DNA from: Sphagnum compactum
Taxonomy: Eukaryota; Bryophyta; Sphagnopsida; Sphagnales
Direction of reading: 5' to 3'
Length of the DNA: 64,000 bases
Assembly: GCA_965153455.1 (NCBI GenBank)
Contig: OZ234497.1
Span: 16,795,872 to 16,859,871 of the forward strand
Of the stretch, positions 1 through 8,890 are shown one piece after another. Position 1 is the first letter of the stretch, and every line of letters starts with the position of its first letter. The notes below the pieces were generated by a model. The model saw only the letters and a program-made list of their open reading frames with translations. It did no database searches and was not told where the DNA came from. Position numbers and translations under genes: made by a program.

Positions 1-464
1 GGTATGCTCTTCAATTCCTCATCTCCAGAGCGGATGCTACCCTCACTCCTCACCAATTGGCATTGCTGGCACCTTCTAACTACCATCTTGACATCCTCAG
101 TTCGATTGTGCCAGAAGTACCTCCGACGGATCTCAGCCAACGTTCTCTATTCCCCGAAATGCCCCAGATCTTCATGCATTTGACTCACCAAGGATATCCT
201 TTCCTCCGGCTTGGGCACAAGTAACCCCTTAAAGTAAAGCCTCTGCTCTTTCCAGCAGTAATTGCTCACCCTCTTTCTGGCCCTCTTGCTCTCCTCAAGG
301 TCTACTGTATTGGGCAGTACACCTTCTTTCAATAATCCCAAACAAACTGCATCTTTCCAGATGTCAACACTCCTCACATCCACTTCCTGATCTTCCTCAT
401 CATCAGATTCAGTAGGACTCAACTCATGGTCCCTAAACTCAGCTAGTTCCTGGGCCTCCAACAC
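1..464 (-). pseudogene. Integrase N-terminal zinc-binding region (gypsy pol), partial
   Basis: This continues the pol frame after a TAG at 477-479. It begins with an acidic linker, then shows the HHCC zinc-binding module of retroviral-type integrases: the pair in HEDLGH, followed about 30 residues later by the CQQC cysteines, translated across positions 1-200. A TAG at 147-149 falls directly after the second histidine region, where relatives have a polar residue. The DDE catalytic core lies left of the window. Known role of the family: the integrase inserts the retrotransposon cDNA into the host chromosome. This copy is interrupted and therefore called a pseudogene. Confidence 0.85.
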
Positions 465-476
465 CAGGTCCAGTTG

Positions 477-3017
477 CTACCGCTTGTCAAAGTACTGGGG
501 TCTCCTTCTCTTCACCACCATTCTCTCACCATCGTCCTGCACAAGCTCACCCCCCTTTGCAGCTTCTGCTTCACCTAAAACATCCTCCTCGGGCTGCTCT
601 TCTCCTGGTACCACGTCGACTACATATAGCTGATGGCTGCCATCATATCTACAGTGGTTAATTTCGAAACAACAGGTACGGTGTTGTACTAACTCCCTAT
701 CCCTTCTCCTGACACCGAGCCATTCTGTTTCCTTGCCTGTCCAAACACAGAGAAACTCCTCTTCTCCTGTATGTGCATCAGTTTGAGTGCCTGCAATGTC
801 CCGTATCTCCTCACTGAAGTCATCGTCATCAGCAGTTGGTCCAACTAGATTCCTGCTCAAAGCATCAACATTAGTATGTCTGATGCCTGGTCGGTGTACT
901 ATCTTGAAGCTAAAGTCCTGCAACATGTCAATCCATCTGCCTCGCCTGCCATGCGCATTAGACACAGTTGCTAACCACTCAAGTGGTTTGTGATCAGTAC
1001 GCAGAACGAAATGATTCCGGTGCAAGTACTACCTGAAATGCATGATGCCCCATATGAGTGCATAGCACTCTCCTTCCATGGGATGGAACTTCCTCTGTGC
1101 CTCTGTCAAGCTCTTGTTGGCATAGGCTACCACCTTCTCCAATTTCCCTTCTCTCTGGGACAATATAACTCCAACCCCCTTGGGTGACCAATCAACATCC
1201 AGACAGAACGCCCTCTTGAAATCAGGTCGTATGAGGATGGGCGCTTCAACCAGCGCTGCCCTCAATGCTTGGAATGCCTGCTGACAGCCCATATCCCACA
1301 CAAAATTAACATCCTTTCTAGTCAGTTCAAACAGTGGAGCTGCCAGTCGCGCATAGCTTCGGACATACTTCCGGTAATACCCTGTCAAACCTAAGAACGA
1401 TCTGACGTTCGTGACCGTCTTTGGTTGGGGAAAATGTAGAACTGCGTCAATCTTGCCAGGATCTGGCCTCGTGCCATTCTCACTAACAACATGGCCTAGA
1501 AATGTAATATTTTTTGCAACAAAGCAACACTTGTTCGAGTTCAGTTTGAGATTCACTTCCCTGAGTTTGCACAGAACCATATCCAAATGTTGAAGATGTT
1601 CTCCCCAACTTTCGCTGTGCACGTTGAGATCATCCACGAACACCTTCAGGAATTTGCTACCCAAATCTTTAAAGACCTCTAACATGGTTCTGGTGAACGT
1701 ACTTGTTGCATTCTTTAGACCAAATGGCATGACCGTCCAGTCATACAATCCGGTCTTGGTAATTAAAGATATCTTTTTCACGTCTTCTGGAGCCATTCTG
1801 ATCTGCCAGAAGCCAGACTGTAAGTCTAAGGCAGTGAACCATGCCGAGCTCCCCAGTTGATCAATCACATCCTCCACAAGTGGCATTGGAAATGAGTCAC
1901 GACGTGTTTGTGCGTTGAGTGGTCGGTAGTCCCCACAGAAACGTCTGCTCCCATCCTTCTTGACTGGTAGAGTCACCCGACAGGCATACTTAGAGCTACT
2001 GGGCCTCATCTTGCCCAAATCCACCAGAACATCGATTTGCCTTTTCACTTCAGCCTTTTCCCAGTAGGATAACCGACCAGGCGATGCCTTGCAAGGTGGG
2101 AATCCTTGCGTATCAACAAAATGCTCCCCAACAGTGCAGCAACCTAAATCACCCTTGTTCCAAGCAAAAATGTCCTGGTACCGTTCCAGAATTTTCCAGA
2201 GTTGTTGCTGCCCTTCCTTATCCAAACTGTCATCAATCCTAATTTGTTGACAGATCTCCCTCCATCTCGTGTCCATTACCTCATGGCCGGATGATCCCAA
2301 CAGCTCGATAGTACTGCGAATAGAGTCGTTATCTTTTAGATGGACAGCCTGCAGCAATGTCAGAATTGATGAAGTGTCTCTTAGGCTGGGTTGCTGCAGC
2401 AAAAATGTCACAGCAGCATCAGGTGTGCATTCACACATGGCTCGTCTGCTCTGCTCTGCATCAGACACCCATCTCATCCAGTCTGCGTAATCATCCGCAT
2501 CTGTGACTTCTTCATTCATGAAGCTATCACCCTGCTCCTGTAATATTAGTTGCAAAATATCTTGCGGCCCCTCTGACCTCACCAACTCTTCCAATTCAGC
2601 ATCCCCAAACTCATCCTCATAATCGATTTGCTTCAATTGATCAGACACCGAATCACAATGCTCGCTACCATCAGTACCAGTATCTGAATCTGAGTTAGAC
2701 GCAGCATCTTCCTTGGTCATGATCGTGCGATCTTGGTCTGGCATCCAGTCAGAATTGTTACTGGTGGATGTGCTTTGCCAGATAGTCATAGACTCCTGCA
2801 TTCGAGTTTCTGAATTGATCCTCTGCAACAAATTCACCATTGTTAATGGCAATACCTCCACGTTGGCACCTGGTCCATGCCTCACCTGGATTAAGCCTCG
2901 TTCCACATCTATGATGGCGCCAATTTTTATGAGAAAATCTAAACCAAGTAACACATCATAGCTGTCCGTATCAACTACCATGAAAGTCATAGTGCACTGC
3001 ATTCCTCCGACTTTCAC
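477..3017 (-). pseudogene. Reverse transcriptase and RNase H of gypsy pol, interrupted
   Basis: From high to low coordinates: an acidic linker (protease to RT), then RT with the fingers/palm blocks VTLPVKKDGSRRFCGDYRPLN and FTALDLQSGFWQI, the catalytic FVDD box (1629-1640; most gypsy elements have YVDD or FVDD), the connection GLTGYYRKYV, and an RNase H domain with FCLDVDWSPKGVG, ending in a tail with the TDHKPLEWL and NVDALSR motifs. A TAG at 1029-1031 interrupts RNase H and another at 477-479 ends the segment; the frame is the same on both sides of each. Family role: synthesis of cDNA from the element RNA and removal of the RNA strand. No frameshift is seen across the 2.5 kb. Confidence 0.93.
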
Positions 3018-3044
3018 TGGTGTTTCATCAATCCTGCCAAGAGC

Positions 3045-3464
3045 CTACGTGACGACTCCTAAAGCTGTTTTGTAAGTCTCTGATCCAGTAACAAGATGCA
3101 TCATTCCCAGTTCCCTTACGACAGTAGCAGCCATAACAGACATGGAGGCTCCTGTGTCCACCAGTCCCTCAACAATATAATTGTTGATCTCTACAAGTAG
3201 ATGCAGAGTCTTGCTCCGATGGGTCTTGTTGATGCAGATCTTCCTCAGTGTAAGGACTGCAGACACCATCGACACCTGATTCTCACTTGATTCCGAATCC
3301 CTCATTTGCCTAGCCAACTTTACTAGGCTTTCAAGATGTTCCAGCTCCCTTGGAATCATCAGAATGGTTTCCATAGGTGAGAGAAAAATTTTCCCTTTTA
3401 TGAAGTGTGAGAGAATCTTGGACCTAACCGCAGCGTCTCGGTTGGCTCCCAGTCCATCTCCCAC
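3045..3464 (-). pseudogene. Retropepsin-like aspartic protease segment of gypsy polyprotein
   Basis: The segment carries VDTGASMSVM, the D-T-G-A-S active site of retroviral-type aspartic proteases, at 3144-3158. It is in the same frame as gag and RT and is separated from them by TAA (3480-3482) and TAG (3045-3047). The second half of the protease fold continues into the next open segment, where MTFMVVDTDSYDVLLGLDFL is typical of the C-terminal part of gypsy proteases. Family role: cleavage of the Gag-Pol polyprotein. The stop between gag and protease sits where some retroelements use stop readthrough, but four further stops downstream argue for simple decay. Confidence 0.85.
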
Positions 3465-3479
3465 AGTTTGAGGGGTTGG

Positions 3480-4547
3480 TTAAGCCCCTCCTGCTACTAC
3501 TTCTACATGTACTCTCCTTCTAGGTACCCTCGTGTGAGAGAAGAGATTCTCACTCCCACACAACTTGTTGAGTTGTTGCAAGGTCGCCGCTTCATCACTA
3601 AGCAACACCTCCAAGAAGTTTGCTGCTCCAGAATGTGATTTCCCATCTTTGGGCTTCTTCCAACATCTGTCTTCAGAATGTCCCAAACCTGTGCAGAAGG
3701 TACACTTCATTCCACAATTCTCTGTCCTATGAGGCATACCGCACTTGGCACATTTCGGCCGTGCTTCATTCAGCCTTGGACAGGTGGTGGCCAAATGGTC
3801 CCCTCCCTTGCAGATCTGGCATCCTCCTATGACAGTGGAAGGAGATGATGCTTCTGGGTTACGTACAGCCCCCTTGAAGAAATTGACGAGGGTCTCGTTC
3901 AATGCAGTGACCTGCTTCTCCATTACAGTTTCTCCGATCCCCACTTCCTGCTCCTCCTTCAGAGGTTCAAATGGCGTCTCACCAAGCTCGCCCAACACTC
4001 TTTCCACCTCAGTTGCAGCGCCCACTAACTCCTCAATGCCTGCAAACGTCCTGACCACACACAATTTGCGGATTTCAGGCCTCAATCTGGCCAAAAATCG
4101 TCTCCTTTGCTCTGTGTCTTGTATCTGGCCCCTTTGAAACAATTTATCGAGACGTTCGAAATATTTCTGAACTCTCTCTTTAGGTTCCTGCTTGATGGCA
4201 TCCAGCTTCATTCGGATGTCATCAGCATCAATACCTCCATACTTCAACACAATCAAATTCCTCAACTCAGTCCAATCAGCTGGCGCTGGTTGCAACCTCC
4301 TGAACCATTCCTTGGCTCTGCCCTTCAAGTTCAACTTCGCGATCTTGAACAGCTTATCTGCATTTAGGTCCCGCACCTCTGCAGCCATGGTGAGTATTTC
4401 TGCCCAATCAGTAACATTTTCATATTCCCGTCCCCAAAACAGTTCATCCATTCCCTGGGGACTAGTCATCTTGCAAACGTTCAGCTGCACACCACGATTG
4501 CATACATTCCACCCACGGTCCCTCAAACCATAATCAAATAACAACAA
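3480..4547 (-). pseudogene. Gag capsid and nucleocapsid of gypsy element
   Basis: The middle part resembles the retrotransposon Gag domain (FKIAKLNLKGRAKEWFRRL, then YFERLDKLFQRGQ). Near the C-terminus are three zinc knuckles: C-x2-C-x4-H-x4-C (CQICKGGDHLATTC), C-x2-C-x3-H-x4-C (CAKCGMPHRTENC) and C-x2-C-x4-H-x4-C (CTFCTGLGHSEDRC). The second has one residue fewer than the canonical knuckle. Family role: Gag packages the element RNA in virus-like particles, with the knuckles binding RNA. There is no ATG at the start of this open stretch; the likely true Gag start is the ATG at 5270, in the same frame. Confidence 0.9.
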
Positions 4548-4708
4548 AATTGGTCAGCTTTTCAGCCGCTTCTGTTCATGTTTGACTTTGAGAAAGACAA
4601 ACATCACCCGCGCCACTCTGTAAAGTCAGATTGAGCTCCCTCAGCCACTGGTCTCAAAGGTGTAACATTAGAAGCGAAAGTGGAAAAATTCTGCTCATCT
4701 GTAGATTC

Positions 4709-5270
4709 TTACTGGAATTGCCATTCTCCCTCTTGGTTGCGCCATATCCTCCAGCTCATGAGGCGAGATCTCGATCCACCATGCTCCACCCTGAGTAGGC
4801 GATCTCCCTCCTGAAACAAATCCTCCACACCCGGAATATACAATCTGACAAAATGGTTAGGCGTTACAACAAGCTTGGGAATCCAGATGTCCCCTAGCCT
4901 GGGTACACTACGCTGCCTTTCAGCAAACAAAGGTGCTACCCTATGCAAGGTAGGAGGTGTAGTAGTACTGCGTCTGTAATTGTGAGGTTGATGCCCATCC
5001 CCTTGATCCATTTGTCACCTTCAACCAAACTTGAGCGCGAGTGAAAAATCCACTATGAGCTACTTCTACTGCGATATCTCTAACTCGAACTTTAGCTGGA
5101 TCTACTCCTACCAGAGTTACTATTCCAAATCCCAGGAAACGCAGGACTACAGCTCCTCTCTGGGGTCCGTTCTGCGAAATCAGAAAATCGAACCTATTGA
5201 CGAGCTGTTGTTCATGAATCTCCTGTGTCAACTCTTCTACATTAACCTCCTCTGCACTAGACGAAGACAT
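4709..5270 (-). pseudogene. N-terminal part of gypsy Gag, frameshifted
   Basis: An ATG at 5268-5270, about 65 bases after the primer-binding site, opens a frame beginning MSSSSAEEVNVEEL that is in register with the Gag capsid segment. It runs to a stop at 4941. A second, overlapping frame (5011 to 4709) is open across the following stretch. The simplest reading is one Gag N-terminus with two compensating frame changes, one near 4941-5011 and one between 4548 and 4708. I recognise no catalytic motif. A separate leader ORF is possible but less likely. Confidence 0.6.
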
Positions 5271-5335
5271 GATACTCCAATTATCATTCTACCTAGACAT
5301 CCACAGGTTCTACCAAAGCTACACGAACGGAACCA

Positions 5336-5347
5336 GCTCTGATACCA
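5336..5347 (-). other. Primer-binding site for initiator tRNA-Met
   Basis: The minus strand reads TGGTATCAGAGC, the standard plant retrotransposon primer-binding site complementary to the 3' end of initiator tRNA-Met. It starts three bases inside the LTR border (LTR ends ...CA at 5351). This fixes the element's orientation and marks the 5' LTR boundary. Confidence 0.93.
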
Positions 5348-5350
5348 AAT

Positions 5351-5600
5351 TGCTTCTATATTTCTCGATATGTTTCCTGTAAATTTCAAACTTCAGCTCA
5401 GAACCTGAGTCTGCTCAGAAAAATCCTACATCTGAAGTACTGAATTAAGTTGGAACAACTCAATTGTACCTGGGGAATCCAGAGGACCAGTCTGAAGAAT
5501 GGGAAAAAGTCCAAAACCTATGCAATATCATTGTTAAGAACTTCAATTTGTAGAAAGTAATAAAACTACTATAAGCTCGTATGCAAGATTGATGTAAAAT
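5351..5600 (-). repeat. 5' LTR of gypsy element, inner part
   Basis: Immediately outside the PBS the plus strand begins TG (the minus-strand LTR ends CA), as LTR termini do. A TATA-like CTTATAGTAG on the minus strand near 5566-5576 could be the LTR promoter. The outer end cannot be placed without the other LTR; sequence up to about 5900 could belong to it. Confidence 0.6.
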
Positions 5601-5605
5601 AGCAT

Positions 5606-5692
5606 GTCACAGAGCATCATATTCTTCCTGCTGCAATTTGCAAATTGGGTATGCACAGAGCATCAAATTCTTCTACTGCAAATTGCAAATCG
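5606..5692. repeat. Short tandem duplication, about 45 bp x 2
   Basis: CACAGAGCATCA followed by a similar stretch ending GCAAATTGCAAAT occurs twice in succession. A second small duplication (CATCAAATATTGCAGCT) follows at about 5896 and 5938. Both lie in the LTR outer part or the 3' flank of RhoGDI copy 1. Confidence 0.7.
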
Positions 5693-6011
5693 GTGTACTA
5701 TATGTTAGGTTGAAGAGAGAGAGAGAGAGAGTGAAAAGCAGAACCAAAAGCTTCCTCAAAAAAACTATGTCCATTGAGATAAAACCTCCATGATTCTTCA
5801 TACCTTCAATTTCCAAGCTACAAGAAGCAGATTGCTCCCCTGCACTAAGCCATTTCCCTGAATGCTTCAATTCATGGCAGCTCATGAATTTGCATCATCA
5901 AATATTGCAGCTTGAATTCAGCTCAATGATTTGGCTGCATCAAATATTGCAGCTCAAGCTCGAGATGAAATGGCTTGCTAGAACTGTGGTGAAGATAACT
6001 AACTAGCTTAG

Positions 6012-6950
6012 CTACCAGTCCTTGCGAATTTCAAAGGAATAGTTGACATCCAGATAAACAGTTCCATCATCGTCAACAAACCTTTTCCTGGCAGTGTAAC
6101 AGCCTCTTGCCAACAGACCACAAGGAGTGACCTGTTCTGGCAACAAGTGTACATAAGGCTCCTGTTGAGGAGCGAAGGTACCCAACATAGAACGTGTCTG
6201 GTCGACAGTGAAGCCAGCTTTCCAAACAGTGTTGATGCAAGTGAGACCGGAGACGATGTTGTTCCTTACAGTGAACACAAACTTGAGCTGGTATTGACAG
6301 CCTTCTTTGAGACAGAAGCTGCTGGTCATGTGGCCGCCGCCTGCTGTTGATTGTAGGGGCTCGTTTGCTGTGGTGCTCAGGGGTAACTGCTGCAGTAGGT
6401 CAAGCTCTTCTCTCCCTTTCGCTCTGATTCCTAACCTGAGCACCTTCACCTCAGGATTCAAACACCCGTCTAATCCACCAGCTGCTGCCTCTTCCAGACT
6501 TGCTGCTGCTCCTCCTCCTCCTCCTAGCAGCTGTTCTTTCCATCTCCTCAGACTTTCATCCTCCTTGTCCTTCTCCAGCTGCTCCTTGAGGGGTACTTGA
6601 GGTCCAAGCTCAGGCAGTCGCAGTTGGAGAAACTCCTCGTTCACTGCTTCTTCCTCCTCTTGATCTTCCTCTGCATCGGAGTACTCGAAGGCCGAGAGTA
6701 GGACGTCGGTGGCTGCTGGAACAGCAGCCTCAGGTAATAATTTCTGAGAGGCTTTCAGCTGGTCAATGCTATTACCATTGCCGATTTCTTCGTTTCTAAG
6801 TCCTTGACTATTGTTTGTGTTTCCGCCCAGTCGTCCGTGTTCCTTCGCGTCCTCTATAGCTGGATGCACTGTACTTAGCGTGGATTCTTTAGGCAAAGAC
6901 TTGTTACTTCCCGCACGAGCGAACCAACTCGAAACGGTTTTCGACATCAT
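6012..6950 (-). CDS. Rho GDP-dissociation inhibitor (ROP-GDI), copy 1
   Basis: A 312-residue uninterrupted ORF. Residues 1-110 are variable and acidic, with an EEDQEEEEA run. Residues 113-143 form the regulatory arm (LGPQVPLKEQLEKDKEDESL, then RRWKEQLLG). From about 165 to the end is the immunoglobulin-like domain with the family signatures VRNNIVSGL, WKAGFTVDQTRSMLGTFAPQ, ARGCYTARKRFVDDDG and the C-terminal YSFEIRKDW. RhoGDIs extract prenylated Rho/ROP GTPases from membranes and hold them in the GDP form in the cytosol; in Arabidopsis SCN1/RhoGDI1 this focuses root-hair growth. The ORF is intronless and about 70 residues longer than SCN1 because of its N-terminus. Two ATGs stand in tandem; the second (6947) matches the start of copy 2, which also begins MSKTV. 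The stop is TAG. Copy 2 lies at 21220-22071. Confidence 0.96.
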   Translation of the reverse strand: MMSKTVSSWFARAGSNKSLPKESTLSTVHPAIEDAKEHGRLGGNTNNSQGLRNEEIGNGNSIDQLKASQKLLPEAAVPAATDVLLSAFEYSDAEEDQEEEEAVNEEFLQLRLPELGPQVPLKEQLEKDKEDESLRRWKEQLLGGGGGAAASLEEAAAGGLDGCLNPEVKVLRLGIRAKGREELDLLQQLPLSTTANEPLQSTAGGGHMTSSFCLKEGCQYQLKFVFTVRNNIVSGLTCINTVWKAGFTVDQTRSMLGTFAPQQEPYVHLLPEQVTPCGLLARGCYTARKRFVDDDGTVYLDVNYSFEIRKDW

Positions 6951-7044
6951 TCACCACTGCAACCAGCTGCTGCTGCTGCTGCTCCCCTCTCTCCAGTTCT
7001 CGCACTCTTGAAGACGATTCCTGCACCTTTCTATTTAGTGTCAT
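6904..7044 (-). other. Upstream ORF overlapping the RhoGDI copy 1 start
   Basis: An ATG at 7042-7044, 94 bases before the main ATG, opens a 46-codon frame containing a five-glutamine run (from a CTG microsatellite at about 6968-6985). It ends inside the RhoGDI coding region in another frame. If the transcript starts upstream of 7044 it would lower translation of RhoGDI. Whether it is in the mRNA is not known. Confidence 0.4.
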
Positions 7045-7650
7045 GCTCTTCCCGCAGGCGTCAAAGACCGCGGCACTACAGAGAGCTCTGCAGGTTACAC
7101 ACCTGAGCCCATAGAGAGCGATCACCAGTGTACTAACTTCGCGCTTCTTCCTCTCTAAACCGCCTATCTCTAAATGGAACAAATCGACGACACACAGTCA
7201 AATCCTAAAACGAAGGCGAACCTTATGGACAGGAGCTGCAAATCCTGCTTTTCTTCTCTTTCTCTGTCTTTCTGGACTTTCTTTGCCGTCTCTTTATCGT
7301 ATATCCATTGACTAAATAGTGCAGCAAAGAGGAGATCTGCAGAACCTGCTGCTGCAGCAGATATGGCGCAAATTGCAAAACGTCAACAACAATGCAGCAG
7401 GCTCGACTTTTGACGGGTTCCGCAGTCCCGGGTCCTTCCTATTTTTTAGCACAAATCGATGGCAAAAAGGCAGAAAAATGTCTCACTACTATGACAACGG
7501 ACAACAGGGGATGAATGTGCACTACTCTTGTCGAGATCTTCTCTCCGTGCCGGACGTGCCAGCTCGTGGTGGCCCACACAAGATGCACACTACTCTCGAG
7601 GGAAGACGCTCCTCGCTCCTCCTTAGCGTGCACCCCAAACCTGAGCACAA

Positions 7651-8170
7651 CTACTCATCTTTTACTCTTCTCCTGGCCCTTCTCTTTGTGCCGGACTCCT
7701 CCAGTCTTTCCATCTTTTACTTTTCTCCTGGCCTTACCTTTCTCTACCCCGCTCCCCCTCCTCAAGTCTTTCCATCTTTTACTCTTCTCCTGGCCTTTAT
7801 CTTTATCCCCGACTCCTCTAGTCTTTCCATCTTTTACTCTTCTCCTTGCCCTTATCTTTGTCCCGAACACCCCTAGCCTCTCCATCTTTTACTCTTCTCC
7901 TGGCCCCTTTTTTTCCCCGGGTCCTCTTGCCATTCTATCTTTTACTCTTCTCTTGACTGTATACTTCTCCCCCACTCCTGTAGCCTTCTTATATCTTTTA
8001 CTCTTCACGTAGCCTTATCCTTTTTCCCCGACTCCTTTAGCCTTTCCATCTTTCACTCTTCTCCTGGTCTTACCTTGTTCCTTGGGCTCTCTAGCCTTTC
8101 CATCTTTTACTCTTCCCCTGGCCTTATCTTTTCCCCCGACACCTAGACTTCCATCTTTCACGCTTCTCAC
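7651..8170. repeat. Minisatellite, about 55 bp x 10, pyrimidine-rich
   Basis: The core CATCTTTTACTCTTCTCCTGG recurs about ten times at spacings of 50-60 bases (near 7657, 7711, 7771, 7829, 7884, 7937, 7990, 8048, 8102 and 8152). The plus strand is almost all pyrimidine in the core. It lies 700-1200 bases upstream of the RhoGDI copy 1 ATG. Long open frames on both strands here are by-products of the repeat. Confidence 0.93.
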
Positions 8171-8264
8171 GCTGCATTTCCAACTGAGCTTTTTTCGAAA
8201 CTCTCCAAATGCCACACAACACGTGATCAAATCCCACTGGCTACAGCCTGGGCACTAGGTAGGT

Positions 8265-8302
8265 TATGTACCCACCTATCTACCACCTACCTACCTACAT
8301 GT
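8265..8302. repeat. (CTAC)n-like microsatellite
   Basis: Imperfect ACCTATCTACCACCTACCTACCTAC run. Confidence 0.85.
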
Positions 8303-8810
8303 ATAATACGAGATTTTTTAAACCCCCAGAGAAAGGAAACCCCGCTAGCCCCCAAAAACCCAACGCCCCCACATGGGGGGCCAGTTCCCAACCAAATGTG
8401 GAATGTGGAACCCGTTGGATTGGTAAGTGGGCTGTTGATGGGGAATCACGAGGCAAACCACGTAGTTCATGTGGGCTTTTAATGAAAGAAGGGCGTGGCG
8501 TAGTTCTAAGTGGACAGTGGAGACGGGGGGTGTACGTTAATAATGAATCTGAGGCAACGGGCGCTGGCACAAGAGTACTGGGGAAATAATGGTAAGTAAT
8601 GGGTGCTCTTGGATACCCCTTACAACCTGATGGGCGTGTGTCTAAACGTATTGGCCAAATTTTTTTTTATTAATTTGCAATACAATACAGGGGGATCAGT
8701 CTTTTTTTTGGGCGAAATTTCCGATATTTTATGACCTGAAATTTATGATTTTGCCATCGATTTGTGCTAAAAAATACATATTACAAAGGATTTTTGTTTT
8801 TTAAAAAAAT

Positions 8811-8890
8811 TCATATCTCATCTATAGTCAAATTTTGGCTCTTGTTGTTGATGATCACAACTTTACCTACATCACAAAATTGAAAAAAAT
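8811..8890 (-). repeat. Dispersed repeat family R1, copy 1
   Basis: On the minus strand TTTTGTGATGTAG, then GTGATCATC and a CAAAATTTGACTA segment match the copies at 38.9, 40.9 and 54.1 kb in the same order. Confidence 0.6.

Larger units (their letters stand above)
1..5900 (-). mobile_element. Ty3/gypsy LTR retrotransposon, 5' part, degenerate, cut by window start
   Basis: Reading the minus strand, the order is inner LTR (from 5351 upward), tRNA primer-binding site (5336-5347), gag with three zinc knuckles, aspartic protease, reverse transcriptase, RNase H and the beginning of integrase. RT before integrase in this order is Ty3/gypsy, not Ty1/copia. The integrase core, the polypurine tract and the second LTR lie beyond position 1. 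The main frame from gag to integrase is continuous over about 4.5 kb but is interrupted by stops at 3480, 3045, 1029, 477 and 147, so the copy cannot make its polyprotein. It lies just downstream of RhoGDI copy 1 on the same strand. The outer LTR border cannot be fixed because the partner LTR is outside the window, so 5900 is approximate. Confidence 0.93.

Noticed and set aside
3480-3482. Programmed stop readthrough between gag and protease.
   Set aside because: Four more stops follow in the same frame; decay explains all of them.
1-4547. The in-frame TAG codons as evidence of a recoded genome (TAG = Gln, as in some ulvophyte algae).
   Set aside because: Both RhoGDI genes and the eL8 gene end with TAG exactly at the family's expected C-terminus, so TAG is a normal stop here.
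7319-8012. Long plus-strand open frames as a gene divergent from RhoGDI copy 1.
   Set aside because: The longer one starts at GTG and both run through the minisatellite, which has no stops because of its composition.
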